Source: JAKQIM01 sp964633225
GTDB taxonomy: Bacteria; Chloroflexota; Anaerolineae; Anaerolineales; UBA4823
DNA: 50,247 nt
Direction: 5' to 3'
Assembly: GCA_964633225.1 (NCBI GenBank)
Contig: CAZWFQ010000023.1
Location: 1 to 50,247, forward strand
The position numbers and the translations under genes were made by a program. The notes below the pieces were generated by a model. That model was not told the origin of the DNA, did not search any database, and worked only from the letters and a program-made list of their open reading frames with translations. Positions 16,301 through 24,878 of the stretch are shown one piece after another (position 1 is the stretch's first letter; every line of letters starts with the position of its first letter).

Positions 16301-17468
16301 CGTCCCAATCCGCAACCCGGATATGCGTGCCGTTGCCTGGCACCGCCGTACCATAATACGATGTGGTGGTGGTCGCATCGTTCTCAAAGCTGATCCGCTT
16401 CTCATCTGTACTGGGGTGATGGATGGCTACCGCCGAATCAGCGTCGTCCGAAGAGCGATCCCAACCGGCCCAATGCACGTTAAAGGCCGGGTCGGGGTCA
16501 TCGTCCAGCTCCACCAGGGTAAAGTCCGACGCTGGATAAGTTGCGCGGAAAAGCGCCCCGCTGTTGAATTGGGTTAACTGCCCATCTCCCACATCCCCGC
16601 TCTCCGCCGAGCCCGGCGGACGGCAGGTGGAATTCTCATAATTCCAATACACCACCAGCGAGGCCGCATTCGCACCGGTGATACCGCAGTGATTGGCGGT
16701 CATAAAATAAGGCTTCTTATCTTGGGCGGTGTTATTGACCATGAAGCCGGTGCAAAAGGTATCCCCTCCGGTAGAAATCACCCCCACCGAACGCATCTCA
16801 TCCCGCCAGGCATCCCCCTCCGGGCAAACCACGTCCACGTTGCACGACCCCGAAAGCGGCGCATTGCCAAACTCAACATACCCGTAATTGACCGAGGTCA
16901 GCGCCAGCCGCAAGCTGGCGCGGGCCTGGGCCGGCAGCAGCACCTCGATCACCATCTCGTCATCCTCCAAGATCGGCGACCAGAACTGCCCGTGAAGCTC
17001 GTTATCCGCCGCCGTGAAGGGCCCGCGGAGGATGCGATAATCGGGCGTGTACAAGAACATGCGCCCGCCTTCGGGCATTTGATAGGTGGTGAAACCCAGG
17101 TTGAGCGAGAGCGCCCCCGGCGCCGCGATGCGCAAACGCCACAACCACGCCCCGTCTGCCAGCCTTTCCCAGGCCCCGCTGTTGCCGGGGTCCAGCCGCA
17201 CCGCCATCGGCTGGGCAAAGCGCGTCGGCAAGCCGTCTGCCATGCGCTGCCGGTCTTCATCCAACAGCGCTTCCACATCCACAGCCGGCATGCTCACCTG
17301 CGGCACCGCGCTCAGGGGCTGCCCGCCCTGGGCCAGTTCAGGGGGCGGCGGGCTGGCAGCAGGAGGAAAGCTGGCGGCAGACCTTGCCGCGCCGCCGGGA
17401 ACAGCCAGAGAAGACAGCCAACTGACCAGCAAGAACAAATTGAGCCAGAGTCGCTTGTCCATGAGCAT
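13395..17468 (-). CDS. Secreted trypsin-like (lysyl-endopeptidase-type) protease with MAM-like, IPT and five PKD domains
   Basis: This is a 1357-aa extracellular protease. After a signal peptide and a ~200-residue propeptide comes a chymotrypsin-fold domain resembling lysyl endopeptidases. It has MTANHCG with the catalytic His (~259), ASDFTLVELDD with Asp (~313) and GGSSGSPLF with Ser (~397). Fibronectin-like and MAM/immune-inhibitor-A-like beta-sandwich domains follow (~665-835), then an IPT/TIG domain. Next come five PKD repeats of ~82 residues (Y.WDFGDG...Y...GVYTATVTASN). The three central PKD units are nearly identical at DNA level. The extreme C-terminus is PPKWVLFLPYITRQ, a short hydrophobic/basic tail shared in style with the next gene. 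Probable role: extracellular protein degradation by a scavenger. It converges with 12210-13361. Confidence 0.85.
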   Translation of the reverse strand: MLMDKRLWLNLFLLVSWLSSLAVPGGAARSAASFPPAASPPPPELAQGGQPLSAVPQVSMPAVDVEALLDEDRQRMADGLPTRFAQPMAVRLDPGNSGAWERLADGAWLWRLRIAAPGALSLNLGFTTYQMPEGGRMFLYTPDYRILRGPFTAADNELHGQFWSPILEDDEMVIEVLLPAQARASLRLALTSVNYGYVEFGNAPLSGSCNVDVVCPEGDAWRDEMRSVGVISTGGDTFCTGFMVNNTAQDKKPYFMTANHCGITGANAASLVVYWNYENSTCRPPGSAESGDVGDGQLTQFNSGALFRATYPASDFTLVELDDDPDPAFNVHWAGWDRSSDDADSAVAIHHPSTDEKRISFENDATTTTSYYGTAVPGNGTHIRVADWDVGTTEGGSSGSPLFNQDHRVIGQLHGGDAACGNDSSDWYGRFSVSWTGGGTFDSRLSDWLDPTGSGVTTLDGRDQFDFNVVATPETLDVCMPEDAAYNIAVTQETAGYSQPITLTAFNYPAGTVPGFDSNPVIPPGTSAFSLTNTAAASEGSYAIDVVGTGLTSTLTATVGLNLYAAAPYTPTLLAPVEGALGQALTPEFTWAPGSFTGAYTFELDLDPFFDPPLVQESGLPGPAYTPAGPLAGGRCYWWRVQGENACGSGAWSEMLHFATVDLLAIMEDDMEGGDGGWSHAAANGSDGWALSTDQSHSPTHAWFHPDPGTVTDSALWNAAAIGVTNGSSLTFWHRYQFEGSSVFYDGAVLEISTNGGATWEDLGPDMTAGGYNGTISTGFGNPLGGRAGWGGDLMTWTQVVVDLSGYAGQNALLRWRVGTDSSTPGTGWFIDDVLVTGARPASPAPAVASMLPGIGLVSEETPVMIEGMNFIDTPVVQLGETYLLSVTLVDANTIEAVVPMGMAEGVYDLTLYNGDCQEAGLAEAFTITHTEQPISGLAAENDSPTPIGEATNFLATVEQGTGVQYTWDFGAGITITGAAASFTYPAVGVYTAVVTASNILNTLTTTTTVAVVEAPIVGLAAENDSPTVIGNATHFTATVAEGTSVQYAWDFGDGTFGTGAVTNDTYGATGVYTATVTASNASGQQAAESVVRVVDVPIAGLAAENDSPSMIGDVTTFTATVTGGTGVQYAWDFGDGMFGTGAVATHAYGATGVYTATVTASNTSGQQATESMVRVVDVPIAGLAAENDSPTVIGDATTFTATVTGGTGVRYAWDFGDGTFGTGTVATHTYGATGVYTATVTASNTVNQEITTTIVAVMDVPISGLVAENNGPTTLGEITILIASLEQGSGVSYAWDFGDGANGVGAVAAHIYMASGVYTATVTASNPVGEASAITVVNVLPPPPKWVLFLPYITRQ
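13420..14680 (-). repeat. Tandem ~246-bp PKD-encoding repeats
   Basis: Within the protease gene, units of about 246 bp encoding ~82-aa PKD domains recur. The words GGGCTGTCGTTTTC and CCAAAGTCCCAGGCGTA recur at the unit spacing. The units around 13690-14420 are nearly identical in long blocks, while the outer ones have diverged. This indicates recent duplication or gene conversion. Confidence 0.8.
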
Positions 17469-17574
17469 CCTCCTCTCGCCACAAATCGGCGAAGTCTACA
17501 GATACAATCACCGGAAAACGCGCTGCCAAAAAAAATTGGCGCAGGTCTTGAACACCAGACTCAATAAATATCGA

Positions 17575-20500
17575 TCAATCTCTCCTCAAAACAACCGGCA
17601 CAAATATGTAGTGATAATCTACCGGCTCAGCCTCAACGCTAACCAGGTACCTCACCGTCACCGGCACCCCGGCGCAGTTATCCACCGTCAGCGTAATCGT
17701 ATACACGCCCGCCGCCTCAAAGGCATGCGCCACCCTGGCGCCAGCAGCCGTAAAGCCATCTGAAAACGCCCATTCAAAGGTATAAGGCGCCGTGCCCTGG
17801 GCACTGGCCTCAAAGGTCACCGTCGTGCCCACCGTCGGCGTGATGGGCGCCCAATCCAAGGCCACATCCCGCACCCCCGCGCAGGTCGACGCCACGTGCA
17901 GCGTATGCGTCACCACCTCGGTTGCACCCCCGCAGTTCGCCGCCGTCAGGGTCACGCTGTAATCGCCCCCGGCAGCATAGCTGTGCGTGATCACGCTGCC
18001 CATGCCGCTTGTGCCATCATCAAAATCCCAGCCATATAAGATCGGCGCAGTGCCGCTGGCCTGGGCTGTGAAGGTAATCGTCTCGCCAGCCGCCGCATTC
18101 TCCGGCGTGAATGTAAATTCTGCCTCGCTCACCGGCTCGCAGGTCACGCTCAGCGTCACAGGCACAGAAAACGCCTCTGTGCCGTCCGAGTCGGTGGTCC
18201 TGATCCCAATTGTCGTCGTGTAAACCCCCGCCGCCAGCTCTGCGGCGTTAAAGTTTGCATCCACCGTCAGCGTGCCACTGGCAGGCAGCGTGCCGCTGAT
18301 CGGGTTCAGGGTCAGCCAGGTCACCGCAGGCCAAAGCCCCGTGTCAAAAGTTAACGTCATGCTTTTGGTGTTGACCAGGTCCAGCGGCTGAACCCCGCTC
18401 GTGCCCGTCACCAGCGTCTGGCTGATCGGATCAGGCTGTTGAAGGCCGCCCGTTTCCAGCAGGGCAAAGTCTTCCACCGTCGTCACGCCAATCTCGATCA
18501 GGCTGTCAACCGCTGCGCTCGGCGTATACCCCAAGGCATCCGCATAAACGCTGTACGGGCCGGCGCACAGGGTTCCCGTATATTCCCCCCCGCCGCCGGT
18601 GACAAATTCAAAGACTTCGCCCGCAGCCGCGCTTGCAAAGACGCTGGCCTCCTCGATTGGCAAACCGCTCCCCAGGTCGGTGACCGTACCCGCCAAAGTG
18701 CCTGCGCCAAACACGGGCGGCGTCCCAAAAGCCGGGTAAAAGATCACTGCCTTGCCATCCGCCATCCGCACCGGGTCGTCGTAAGCATATTGGGTCGCTT
18801 CGCTGCCATCCGCGTTCTCAACCCCCGCCACCACGCCAGCCGTATTGCTGACCGCCAGGTACTGCATCTTGATCGTCTGTTGGTCAAAATCCAGGATGAT
18901 CTCAAAAGTCTCTGGGTTGCCGCTGGGGTAATGCTGCACCCGGTACCATTCGATCACAAAGGTGCTGCTATCTGCCCACAGGGTGTAGATATTCCCCTGG
19001 GCCCCGCCGTTGGGGTGGAGATCGGTGCTGAAGGCGTAGATGCCGTTATTCGGTGCATCAGGGCTGGGGATCGTCCCGCTCCATTTATCATTCCCGCTGC
19101 CAAAGGTCACGATTCCGTTTGATCCTACATACAGCTTGGTGTGATCTACGCCATAAAAGGTGAAGGCCTTGCTCAAAGTAATCCCGGTGAAGCCATCATC
19201 GGGCAGGGGCCGCGCCGTACCACCGGTTGCATCGATCCAGTCGAAAGGCACCCCGCAAACCGCATCGCTCACACGCATGTAGTAATTGAACACAGGCTCC
19301 AGGGAAAAATCCAGGCTCAGGTCCTGGTCCAGGGTCACCTGTACCACTTCCGTCCTGTGCCCGGGGCTTTCTGCCCGCACCCACCAGGTCCCTTGGGGCA
19401 CCGCCGCCGTGTAAACGCCCGTCGCCGCATCCGTGCCTGCCGTCACCGGCGTATCCACAAAAATGATGCTCGCCGACAGCGGCTCGCTCGTCCCGGTCTC
19501 GGTCACCTGCCCTGACACCGTCCACACCGGGGCCGGGTTCAGCACAAGGTCTTGCGTCACGGTCAGCCCGGTCGTAATGGCAACACCCGCTGCCGTGCCG
19601 GGCAGGTAGCCATAAGCCTGGCCCGTAATATCATACATGCCGCCCGGCAGCCCGCGCCCAAAATCACCGTTGGCATCTGCCAGCATGGTTAGCTGCCAAT
19701 TGGTGGCAGTATCCTCAAAGAGGATCTCCGCCCCCGGGATCGCCTGGCTGGTCGTGCCGTCGATCACACTGCCCTGCACACCGCCGAAGACCATACCTTG
19801 CGCCGCCTTGACTGCCGTCTCCACGTTCAGGATCCCCCACCCCCAAACATTATTGGGAACATCCACAAAGGGGCTGCATTGGGCACTGATCCTCGGCTCG
19901 GCATTCTGCTTGAGGAGCATCTGCAGCACATCAATCTTGCCTGCCAGCTCTGGGTTGGCGCTGATCAACAGGGCCACTGCCCCGGTCACATGCGGGCAGG
20001 CCATGCTGGTGCCGCTCATCGTGCCGTAATTCCCCCCCGGTATGCTCGAGCGGATATTGGTCCCCGGCGCGGCGATATCCGGCTTCACGTACTGTTCATA
20101 GCCAATCGTCACCGGCCCGCGGCTGGAGCTGTAACTGATCGCATCCCCCTGCGCAAAGTTCGCCGCCGTTGTCACCTCAGGCCACTGCCCCGGGTTGGTC
20201 ACCGTTGCACAGCCCGGCCCCGTATTCCCCGCCGACTTGGAAAAGAAGATCCCAGCCGCATACAAAACCTGGATCGCAGGCTGGAAATTCGTCCCCGCCG
20301 CGCTCCACGAATTGCTGATCACATGCGGGGCCAGGTCTGGGCGGGGGTCCGTCCCATCCAACCGGGTGGGCGCCAGGAAGAACTCAAAGCACTCAAAGGG
20401 CCCCACGTATGGCGAGCCAACCCCCGGGCAGGCAATCCACTGCGCCCCCGGTGCCACCCCAATCTGGTTTGATCCGCCGTCATCGCCAATGATCGTCCCC

Positions 20501-21321
20501 ATCGTATGCGTGCCATGGCTGCCGTAATCGGTTGGCGCATCATCCTCGCCCCCGTTATACCAGTTGTAATCATGCCGGCTGGAGGTGCCCGCAATCTGCG
20601 GCCTGTATTGGTTCACCAGTGCCGGGTGGTCCCACTGCACCCCCGTATCCAGGTCGCCAATCACCACCCCGCTCCCGTCCACGCCCATCGCCCAGGCCGC
20701 ATCCGCCTTCACGCGGGTAATATTCCATTCAACCGCCTCAGGAGATGCCAGGATAGGGCCGAACTCGTGCCCATAGCCCGGGATGTCCATCCCCGGCACC
20801 GGTTCAGGCTCAAGGGCCTGCGGGCCGTATTCCTGGCCGTAAGGCCCCAGGTCATGCCCCTCCACATCTGGGTAAGGCGGGTTATAGATCTCAATCCGCT
20901 CCACACCGGGCTGGCGCGCCAGCTCTTGCACCAGGGCCGCATCCGCCGTCACGCGCAGCATGTTGACGATCCAATACGCATGATAGGTCACCCCCCGCCC
21001 CTCCAAGAATGCCGCCAGCGGCCCCTGGCTGCGGCGGGCTGTGTTCACCAGTTGCTCGTACACAAAAGTACCTTTTTCTTGCCGCGTAGCCATGTCTGCC
21101 GTGGCGCTTAAATTGGCCTGCTCCTTCAAGATCACCAACACCTCAGCCTTCCCCTTTTGCTCCAAAGCCACGTGCACATCCGGCTGTATCAAGGCCAGGT
21201 GCAAGCTTTCCAGGGCTGCCGCCTCAACCGGCTGCACCAGCCCCGCCCCCAAAGACACCAACATCGCCGCCACAACCAATAAATTTACCCATCGCAAAGA
21301 AGATAATTCCATATCTGCCAT
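17575..21321 (-). CDS. Secreted subtilisin-like (S8) protease with carboxypeptidase-regulatory-like and PKD domains
   Basis: This is a 1248-aa extracellular serine protease. The N-terminus has a signal peptide and an I9-like propeptide. The S8 catalytic triad is visible: GDLDTGVQWDHP (Asp ~223), GSHGTHTMG (His ~269) and GTSMACPHVTGA (Ser ~438). After it come carboxypeptidase-regulatory-like beta domains (QGSVIDGTTSQAIPGAEI, SGQVTETGTSEPLSASII and AGTVTDLGSGLPIEEASV). A ~200-residue beta domain with an FTFYGVDHTKLYVGSNG motif lies between them. Two PKD domains (YGWDFDDGTSG, FEWAFSDGF) follow. The protein ends DYHYIFVPVVLRRD, again a short hydrophobic/basic tail. It is 106 bp from the neighbouring protease gene on the same strand, so the two may be co-expressed. 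Confidence 0.9.
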   Translation of the reverse strand: MADMELSSLRWVNLLVVAAMLVSLGAGLVQPVEAAALESLHLALIQPDVHVALEQKGKAEVLVILKEQANLSATADMATRQEKGTFVYEQLVNTARRSQGPLAAFLEGRGVTYHAYWIVNMLRVTADAALVQELARQPGVERIEIYNPPYPDVEGHDLGPYGQEYGPQALEPEPVPGMDIPGYGHEFGPILASPEAVEWNITRVKADAAWAMGVDGSGVVIGDLDTGVQWDHPALVNQYRPQIAGTSSRHDYNWYNGGEDDAPTDYGSHGTHTMGTIIGDDGGSNQIGVAPGAQWIACPGVGSPYVGPFECFEFFLAPTRLDGTDPRPDLAPHVISNSWSAAGTNFQPAIQVLYAAGIFFSKSAGNTGPGCATVTNPGQWPEVTTAANFAQGDAISYSSSRGPVTIGYEQYVKPDIAAPGTNIRSSIPGGNYGTMSGTSMACPHVTGAVALLISANPELAGKIDVLQMLLKQNAEPRISAQCSPFVDVPNNVWGWGILNVETAVKAAQGMVFGGVQGSVIDGTTSQAIPGAEILFEDTATNWQLTMLADANGDFGRGLPGGMYDITGQAYGYLPGTAAGVAITTGLTVTQDLVLNPAPVWTVSGQVTETGTSEPLSASIIFVDTPVTAGTDAATGVYTAAVPQGTWWVRAESPGHRTEVVQVTLDQDLSLDFSLEPVFNYYMRVSDAVCGVPFDWIDATGGTARPLPDDGFTGITLSKAFTFYGVDHTKLYVGSNGIVTFGSGNDKWSGTIPSPDAPNNGIYAFSTDLHPNGGAQGNIYTLWADSSTFVIEWYRVQHYPSGNPETFEIILDFDQQTIKMQYLAVSNTAGVVAGVENADGSEATQYAYDDPVRMADGKAVIFYPAFGTPPVFGAGTLAGTVTDLGSGLPIEEASVFASAAAGEVFEFVTGGGGEYTGTLCAGPYSVYADALGYTPSAAVDSLIEIGVTTVEDFALLETGGLQQPDPISQTLVTGTSGVQPLDLVNTKSMTLTFDTGLWPAVTWLTLNPISGTLPASGTLTVDANFNAAELAAGVYTTTIGIRTTDSDGTEAFSVPVTLSVTCEPVSEAEFTFTPENAAAGETITFTAQASGTAPILYGWDFDDGTSGMGSVITHSYAAGGDYSVTLTAANCGGATEVVTHTLHVASTCAGVRDVALDWAPITPTVGTTVTFEASAQGTAPYTFEWAFSDGFTAAGARVAHAFEAAGVYTITLTVDNCAGVPVTVRYLVSVEAEPVDYHYIFVPVVLRRD

Positions 21322-21367
21322 CCCTTTCCAAGTTATCTATATCATAACCCAAATTACCCACCAACGA

Positions 21368-23950
21368 TCACGCCTGTTCGCACAGGCAGTCTAACAAGGC
21401 CAGCGTCTCACGCTTGCCGCCCGAACCGGGCTGCAAACGCTCTGGCTCGCCGTTCTGATTCACCCCCGGCAGCAGTTCTTGGCCCCCAGGGCCAATGCAA
21501 GAGGGGCAGCCATCACTGCAAGCGCAGGTACCTACCAGCTCGCGCGCCCTCAGCATCAGCTCATCGTGCAGCTCATACAGGCGCTCGCTCAAGCCTATCC
21601 CAGCCGGCACGCGATCATAAAGCACCACCGCCGGCGCCCCCTCTGCCAGCGCAGACAAGGGATCGGCATGTACCCCCAGGTCGCGCTCATCGCACATCAA
21701 AAACAGCGGGGCCAGGTGCCCCAGCGTAAAGGCCAGGCCCGAAAGCCCGCTGCGCATCCTCACCGCCGCCTCAGCCCGGCGGTGGCAGGCCGGGCAAAGG
21801 GTCACCAGGTTATGCAGTTGGTTGGCCTGCGCCGGTGCCGAAAACGCCCTGAAAGGGATCTTATGGTGCACGTCGTGCGCCCGCCCCTGCTCTGTCAGGC
21901 CGCAGGCCTGGCAGCGGTAGCCGTCTCGCTCTCGCACCTTCTCGCGCAGCCCATCCCATCCCGGGCCGTACTGGTTCGGGTCGCTGCGCCAGGCCCCCAG
22001 GTCGCGCAGGCGTTCCACCGCCGCCTCTGAGAGCGCCAACCAATAACCGGTGGTATCCAATCGCGACGGCGGCAGGTCCAGCTCAGCCTGGCCCAGGGTC
22101 TCGTTCGTATGCCAGCGTACTTTGCGGTACCCTACCACCTGCGTCGTCACCAGCAGTTGTCCATGGGCCTTCAACCCGCCCGCCACCTGGCCTTCAGCCG
22201 TTTTCTCCACCAACTCCACGCTCGTCTCAAGGCGCGGCTCAGTGTAATAATCAGCATTCACAGGGTTCAGCAGGGCCAGCCCTTGTTCCAGGTCCAGCAT
22301 CCTCACGTGGAACATTTGGGCCTCGTGCAAATAAATCGCCCCGGGGTGCACCATCCACGGCGCGCTCGAAGCATCCACCTTCCCCAGCGTGCGCGGCGGC
22401 AGGTCATCCGCCTCTTGCACCTGCAAGACCACCGCATCCGGCGCAGCACTGCGCAGCGACACCCCCTGGGCCGGATACTGGTCAGCCGCCCAAAAATACT
22501 TGGCGCCTGAGCGGTGCAGCACCCCTTGCCCCTGCAAAAATTCCAGAAATTCTCCCACCCGCTCGCCACCCAGGCTCCCAAAACCTTCCCCCGCCTGGAA
22601 AGGCAGCTCAAAGGCTGCACAGCGCAGGTGTCCCAATAAGATCAGCAAATTATCCGGGTTGATCAAGCCCAGCTCAGGTGTCCGGTCAAAAAAATAATCA
22701 GGGTGGCGCGCCAGGAACTGGTCCAGCGGGCTCGCCGAAGCCACCAGCACCGCCAGGGCCGGGTCTTCACCACGCCCGGCGCGGCCCGCCTGCTGCCGGG
22801 TAGCCGCAATCGTCCCCGGGTAGCCCGCCAGCACCGCCGCCTGCAATCCGCCGATGTCAATCCCCAGCTCCAGGGCCGTGGTCGCCACCACCAACCGCAC
22901 ATCACCTCGCCTCAGCCCCTGTTCGATATCCCGCCGCTGAGAGGGCAGGTAGCCGCTGCGGTAACCGCGCATCTGCGGGGCCGCCGCAGCCGCCGGGGCT
23001 TCCGTTCCGCCCGCGCGCTCGCGCAGGGCCGTCAAGATCAGCTCCACCGCCCGCCGGGTGCGCCCAAATACGATCGTCTGCAAGCCATATGCCAGCAAAT
23101 CATCCGCCAGGCGCACGCTTTCTTGCAGCGCACCGCGGCGCAAGCCCAATTCAGGATCGGTGATCGGAGGGTTATAGATCAAAAAGTGGCGTGGACCGCG
23201 CGCCGACCCATCTTCTGCCAGCATCGCCACCCGCGCCTCCACCAGGCGCTCGGCCAATTCCCCCGGATTCCCAATGGTCGCTGAAGTCAAGATGAACTGC
23301 GGCTCGCTGCCGTAAAAGCGCGCCACCCGCTTCAAGCGGCGCAGGGTATTGGCCACGTGCGAACCAAAGATGCCCCGGTAAACATGCATCTCATCCAACA
23401 CCACGTAACGCAAACCGCGCCAAAAATCTGCCCAGGCCGTATGGTGCGGCAGGATCCCGGTGTGCAGCATATCGGGGTTGCTCAGCACCAGGCGCGCCTT
23501 CGAGCGGATCGCCGGGCGGTGGCTGGAAGGCGTATCGCCATCATAAATCGCCGAAGCCAGGGGCCCAGGCAGCCCGGCGCTCAACTCCTTCAGGGCTGCC
23601 TGTTGGTCTTGCGCCAATGCCTTGGTGGGAAAAAGGTACAACGCCCGCGCTTCAGGGTCGCGCAAGAGCATATCCAGCACCGGCAGGTTATAGCACAGCG
23701 TCTTCCCGCTGGCAGTGCCGGTCACCACCACCACATGCTCGCCCTGGCTGGCGTGCTGCCACGCCGCCGCCTGGTGGCTGTACAACGAATCAATGCCCCG
23801 CCCATGCAGCGCTTCCACCAGGGCCGGGTGCAGATTAAACGGAAAAGGCGCCGTGTTTGCCGGACGTGCCGGCAGCGTGCGCCATTCTACAATATTTGCG
23901 CCAACTTCTGGGTCAGAGCGCCAGCGACTTAACAGGGAACCAAGTGTCAT
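21368..23950 (-). CDS. MrfA/YprA-like DEAD/DEAH helicase with embedded HNH motif
   Basis: This is an 860-aa superfamily 2 helicase with Walker A VTGTASGKTLCYNLP (~80), LDEMH box (~187), LTSATIGNP and a second RecA domain (ATTALELGIDIGGLQAA, QQAGRAGRGEDPAL). It matches the MrfA/YprA family, DNA-repair helicases with a C-terminal DUF1998 zinc cluster. Here the cluster is CACSDGCPSCIGPGG (~808-822). At ~665-722, before the DUF1998 part, is an HNH-endonuclease-like segment. It contains RERDGYRCQACG, VHHKIPF, and NLVTLCPACHRRAE, with paired CxxC zinc ligands. A possible function is structure-specific DNA repair, with the HNH part either nucleolytic or only structural. The neighbours are unrelated. 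Confidence 0.88.
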   Translation of the reverse strand: MTLGSLLSRWRSDPEVGANIVEWRTLPARPANTAPFPFNLHPALVEALHGRGIDSLYSHQAAAWQHASQGEHVVVVTGTASGKTLCYNLPVLDMLLRDPEARALYLFPTKALAQDQQAALKELSAGLPGPLASAIYDGDTPSSHRPAIRSKARLVLSNPDMLHTGILPHHTAWADFWRGLRYVVLDEMHVYRGIFGSHVANTLRRLKRVARFYGSEPQFILTSATIGNPGELAERLVEARVAMLAEDGSARGPRHFLIYNPPITDPELGLRRGALQESVRLADDLLAYGLQTIVFGRTRRAVELILTALRERAGGTEAPAAAAAPQMRGYRSGYLPSQRRDIEQGLRRGDVRLVVATTALELGIDIGGLQAAVLAGYPGTIAATRQQAGRAGRGEDPALAVLVASASPLDQFLARHPDYFFDRTPELGLINPDNLLILLGHLRCAAFELPFQAGEGFGSLGGERVGEFLEFLQGQGVLHRSGAKYFWAADQYPAQGVSLRSAAPDAVVLQVQEADDLPPRTLGKVDASSAPWMVHPGAIYLHEAQMFHVRMLDLEQGLALLNPVNADYYTEPRLETSVELVEKTAEGQVAGGLKAHGQLLVTTQVVGYRKVRWHTNETLGQAELDLPPSRLDTTGYWLALSEAAVERLRDLGAWRSDPNQYGPGWDGLREKVRERDGYRCQACGLTEQGRAHDVHHKIPFRAFSAPAQANQLHNLVTLCPACHRRAEAAVRMRSGLSGLAFTLGHLAPLFLMCDERDLGVHADPLSALAEGAPAVVLYDRVPAGIGLSERLYELHDELMLRARELVGTCACSDGCPSCIGPGGQELLPGVNQNGEPERLQPGSGGKRETLALLDCLCEQA

Positions 23951-23971
23951 AGGGGGGCCGCACCAACTGCA

Positions 23972-24508
23972 TTATAACAGTTCAGCCAGCTCCCCCACCA
24001 CCTGCCGCACCGCCTGAGACACCGCTTGCGAAAGCGGAGCGCCAATCTCGTCCGAAAATATGTTTTCCGTTGTCGGCTGGATGCCCAGCAGACAAACCCG
24101 GCATCCCAATTCGGCCACCAGGTAATCCGCCAATACGTGCAGCGGCAGGGCATGCCCCACGGCTGTAATGCCCGTGATCTCTTGCCAATCCAACCAGCGC
24201 ACCGTGCCGGGTGGGTCGCCCATCTCAGCTGCATCCACCATGATTACCAAATCCGGCCCAAAACGCCGCAAAGTGCCCGTTTGGTTCTCCGGGGCCGGCC
24301 CACCCTGGATGATCATCACCGCATCCTCTTCAACCGGCTCCCGCACCGCCCACAGCCGCTGTGCCACCTTCAAACCGGCGGCATCATCCCCACGCAGCTC
24401 TTGCCCAATTCCCAACACCGCCACGCGGCGCGGGCCAACTGCACCACCCGCATCAGTCGATGCCGGGCTTTTCAGCGTCTGGATGACCGACTTGCTCCAG
24501 GTATACAT
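23972..24508 (-). CDS. [NiFe]-hydrogenase maturation protease (HycI/HyaD-like)
   Basis: This 178-aa endopeptidase would remove the C-terminal tail of the hydrogenase large subunit after nickel insertion. It has the family start VAVLGIGQELRGDDAAG, with the conserved GxGN-like and DD region; here Asn is replaced by Gln. A central DLVIMVDAAEMG carries the second metal-binding acidic residue, and GHALPLHVLADYL carries the conserved His. The ATG start overlaps the preceding ferredoxin gene by 56 bp. An internal GTG just before AVLGIG, near 24424, would avoid the overlap and is a realistic alternative. It is the last gene of the hydrogenase operon, encoded beside its substrate. Confidence 0.88.
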   Translation of the reverse strand: MYTWSKSVIQTLKSPASTDAGGAVGPRRVAVLGIGQELRGDDAAGLKVAQRLWAVREPVEEDAVMIIQGGPAPENQTGTLRRFGPDLVIMVDAAEMGDPPGTVRWLDWQEITGITAVGHALPLHVLADYLVAELGCRVCLLGIQPTTENIFSDEIGAPLSQAVSQAVRQVVGELAELL

Positions 24509-24878
24509 CTACGTCCGCTTCCTTTCCGTAATACTGCGCGAAAGACAATCGATCCAAGGCTGCCAGCTCCCAATCCTCGCTGTCCATCTCAAAGCACTTT
24601 GAACGGCAGCTATGCACGCACTGTGCGCAATACGTACAGCAATCCAGGCGGTAGAGCATCAAAAAGCGTTTGTTGGCCCGGTCCAGGGTGATCAGCTCTA
24701 AAGCCCCCGATGGACAGTCTTTGACGCACAATTGACAGCCGCTGCACCGCGCCGCATCCCACTTGACCTTGCCGCGCAACCGCTCCGGGGTCTCCGTACG
24801 CTCCACTGGGTAGATCTGCGTCACGGGTTTATTCAAAAAAGAACGAAAAACATCGTTAAGCATCGTACCAATTTTCAT
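24453..24878 (-). CDS. 2x[4Fe-4S] ferredoxin-like hydrogenase subunit (HycF/NuoI-type)
   Basis: This is a 141-aa iron-sulfur subunit linking ferredoxin or another donor to the hydrogenase small subunit. I chose ATG 24878, which overlaps the upstream NuoH-like stop as TGATG; a longer frame upstream would lie antiparallel to no signal and inside that gene. Two cluster motifs are visible: CSGCQLCVKDCPSGA and CTYCAQCVHSCRSKC. The second ends CRSKC where complex I has CxxxCP. The protein is soluble and presumably docks on the cytoplasmic face of the membrane arm. Confidence 0.88.
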   Translation of the reverse strand: MKIGTMLNDVFRSFLNKPVTQIYPVERTETPERLRGKVKWDAARCSGCQLCVKDCPSGALELITLDRANKRFLMLYRLDCCTYCAQCVHSCRSKCFEMDSEDWELAALDRLSFAQYYGKEADVDVYLEQVGHPDAEKPGID

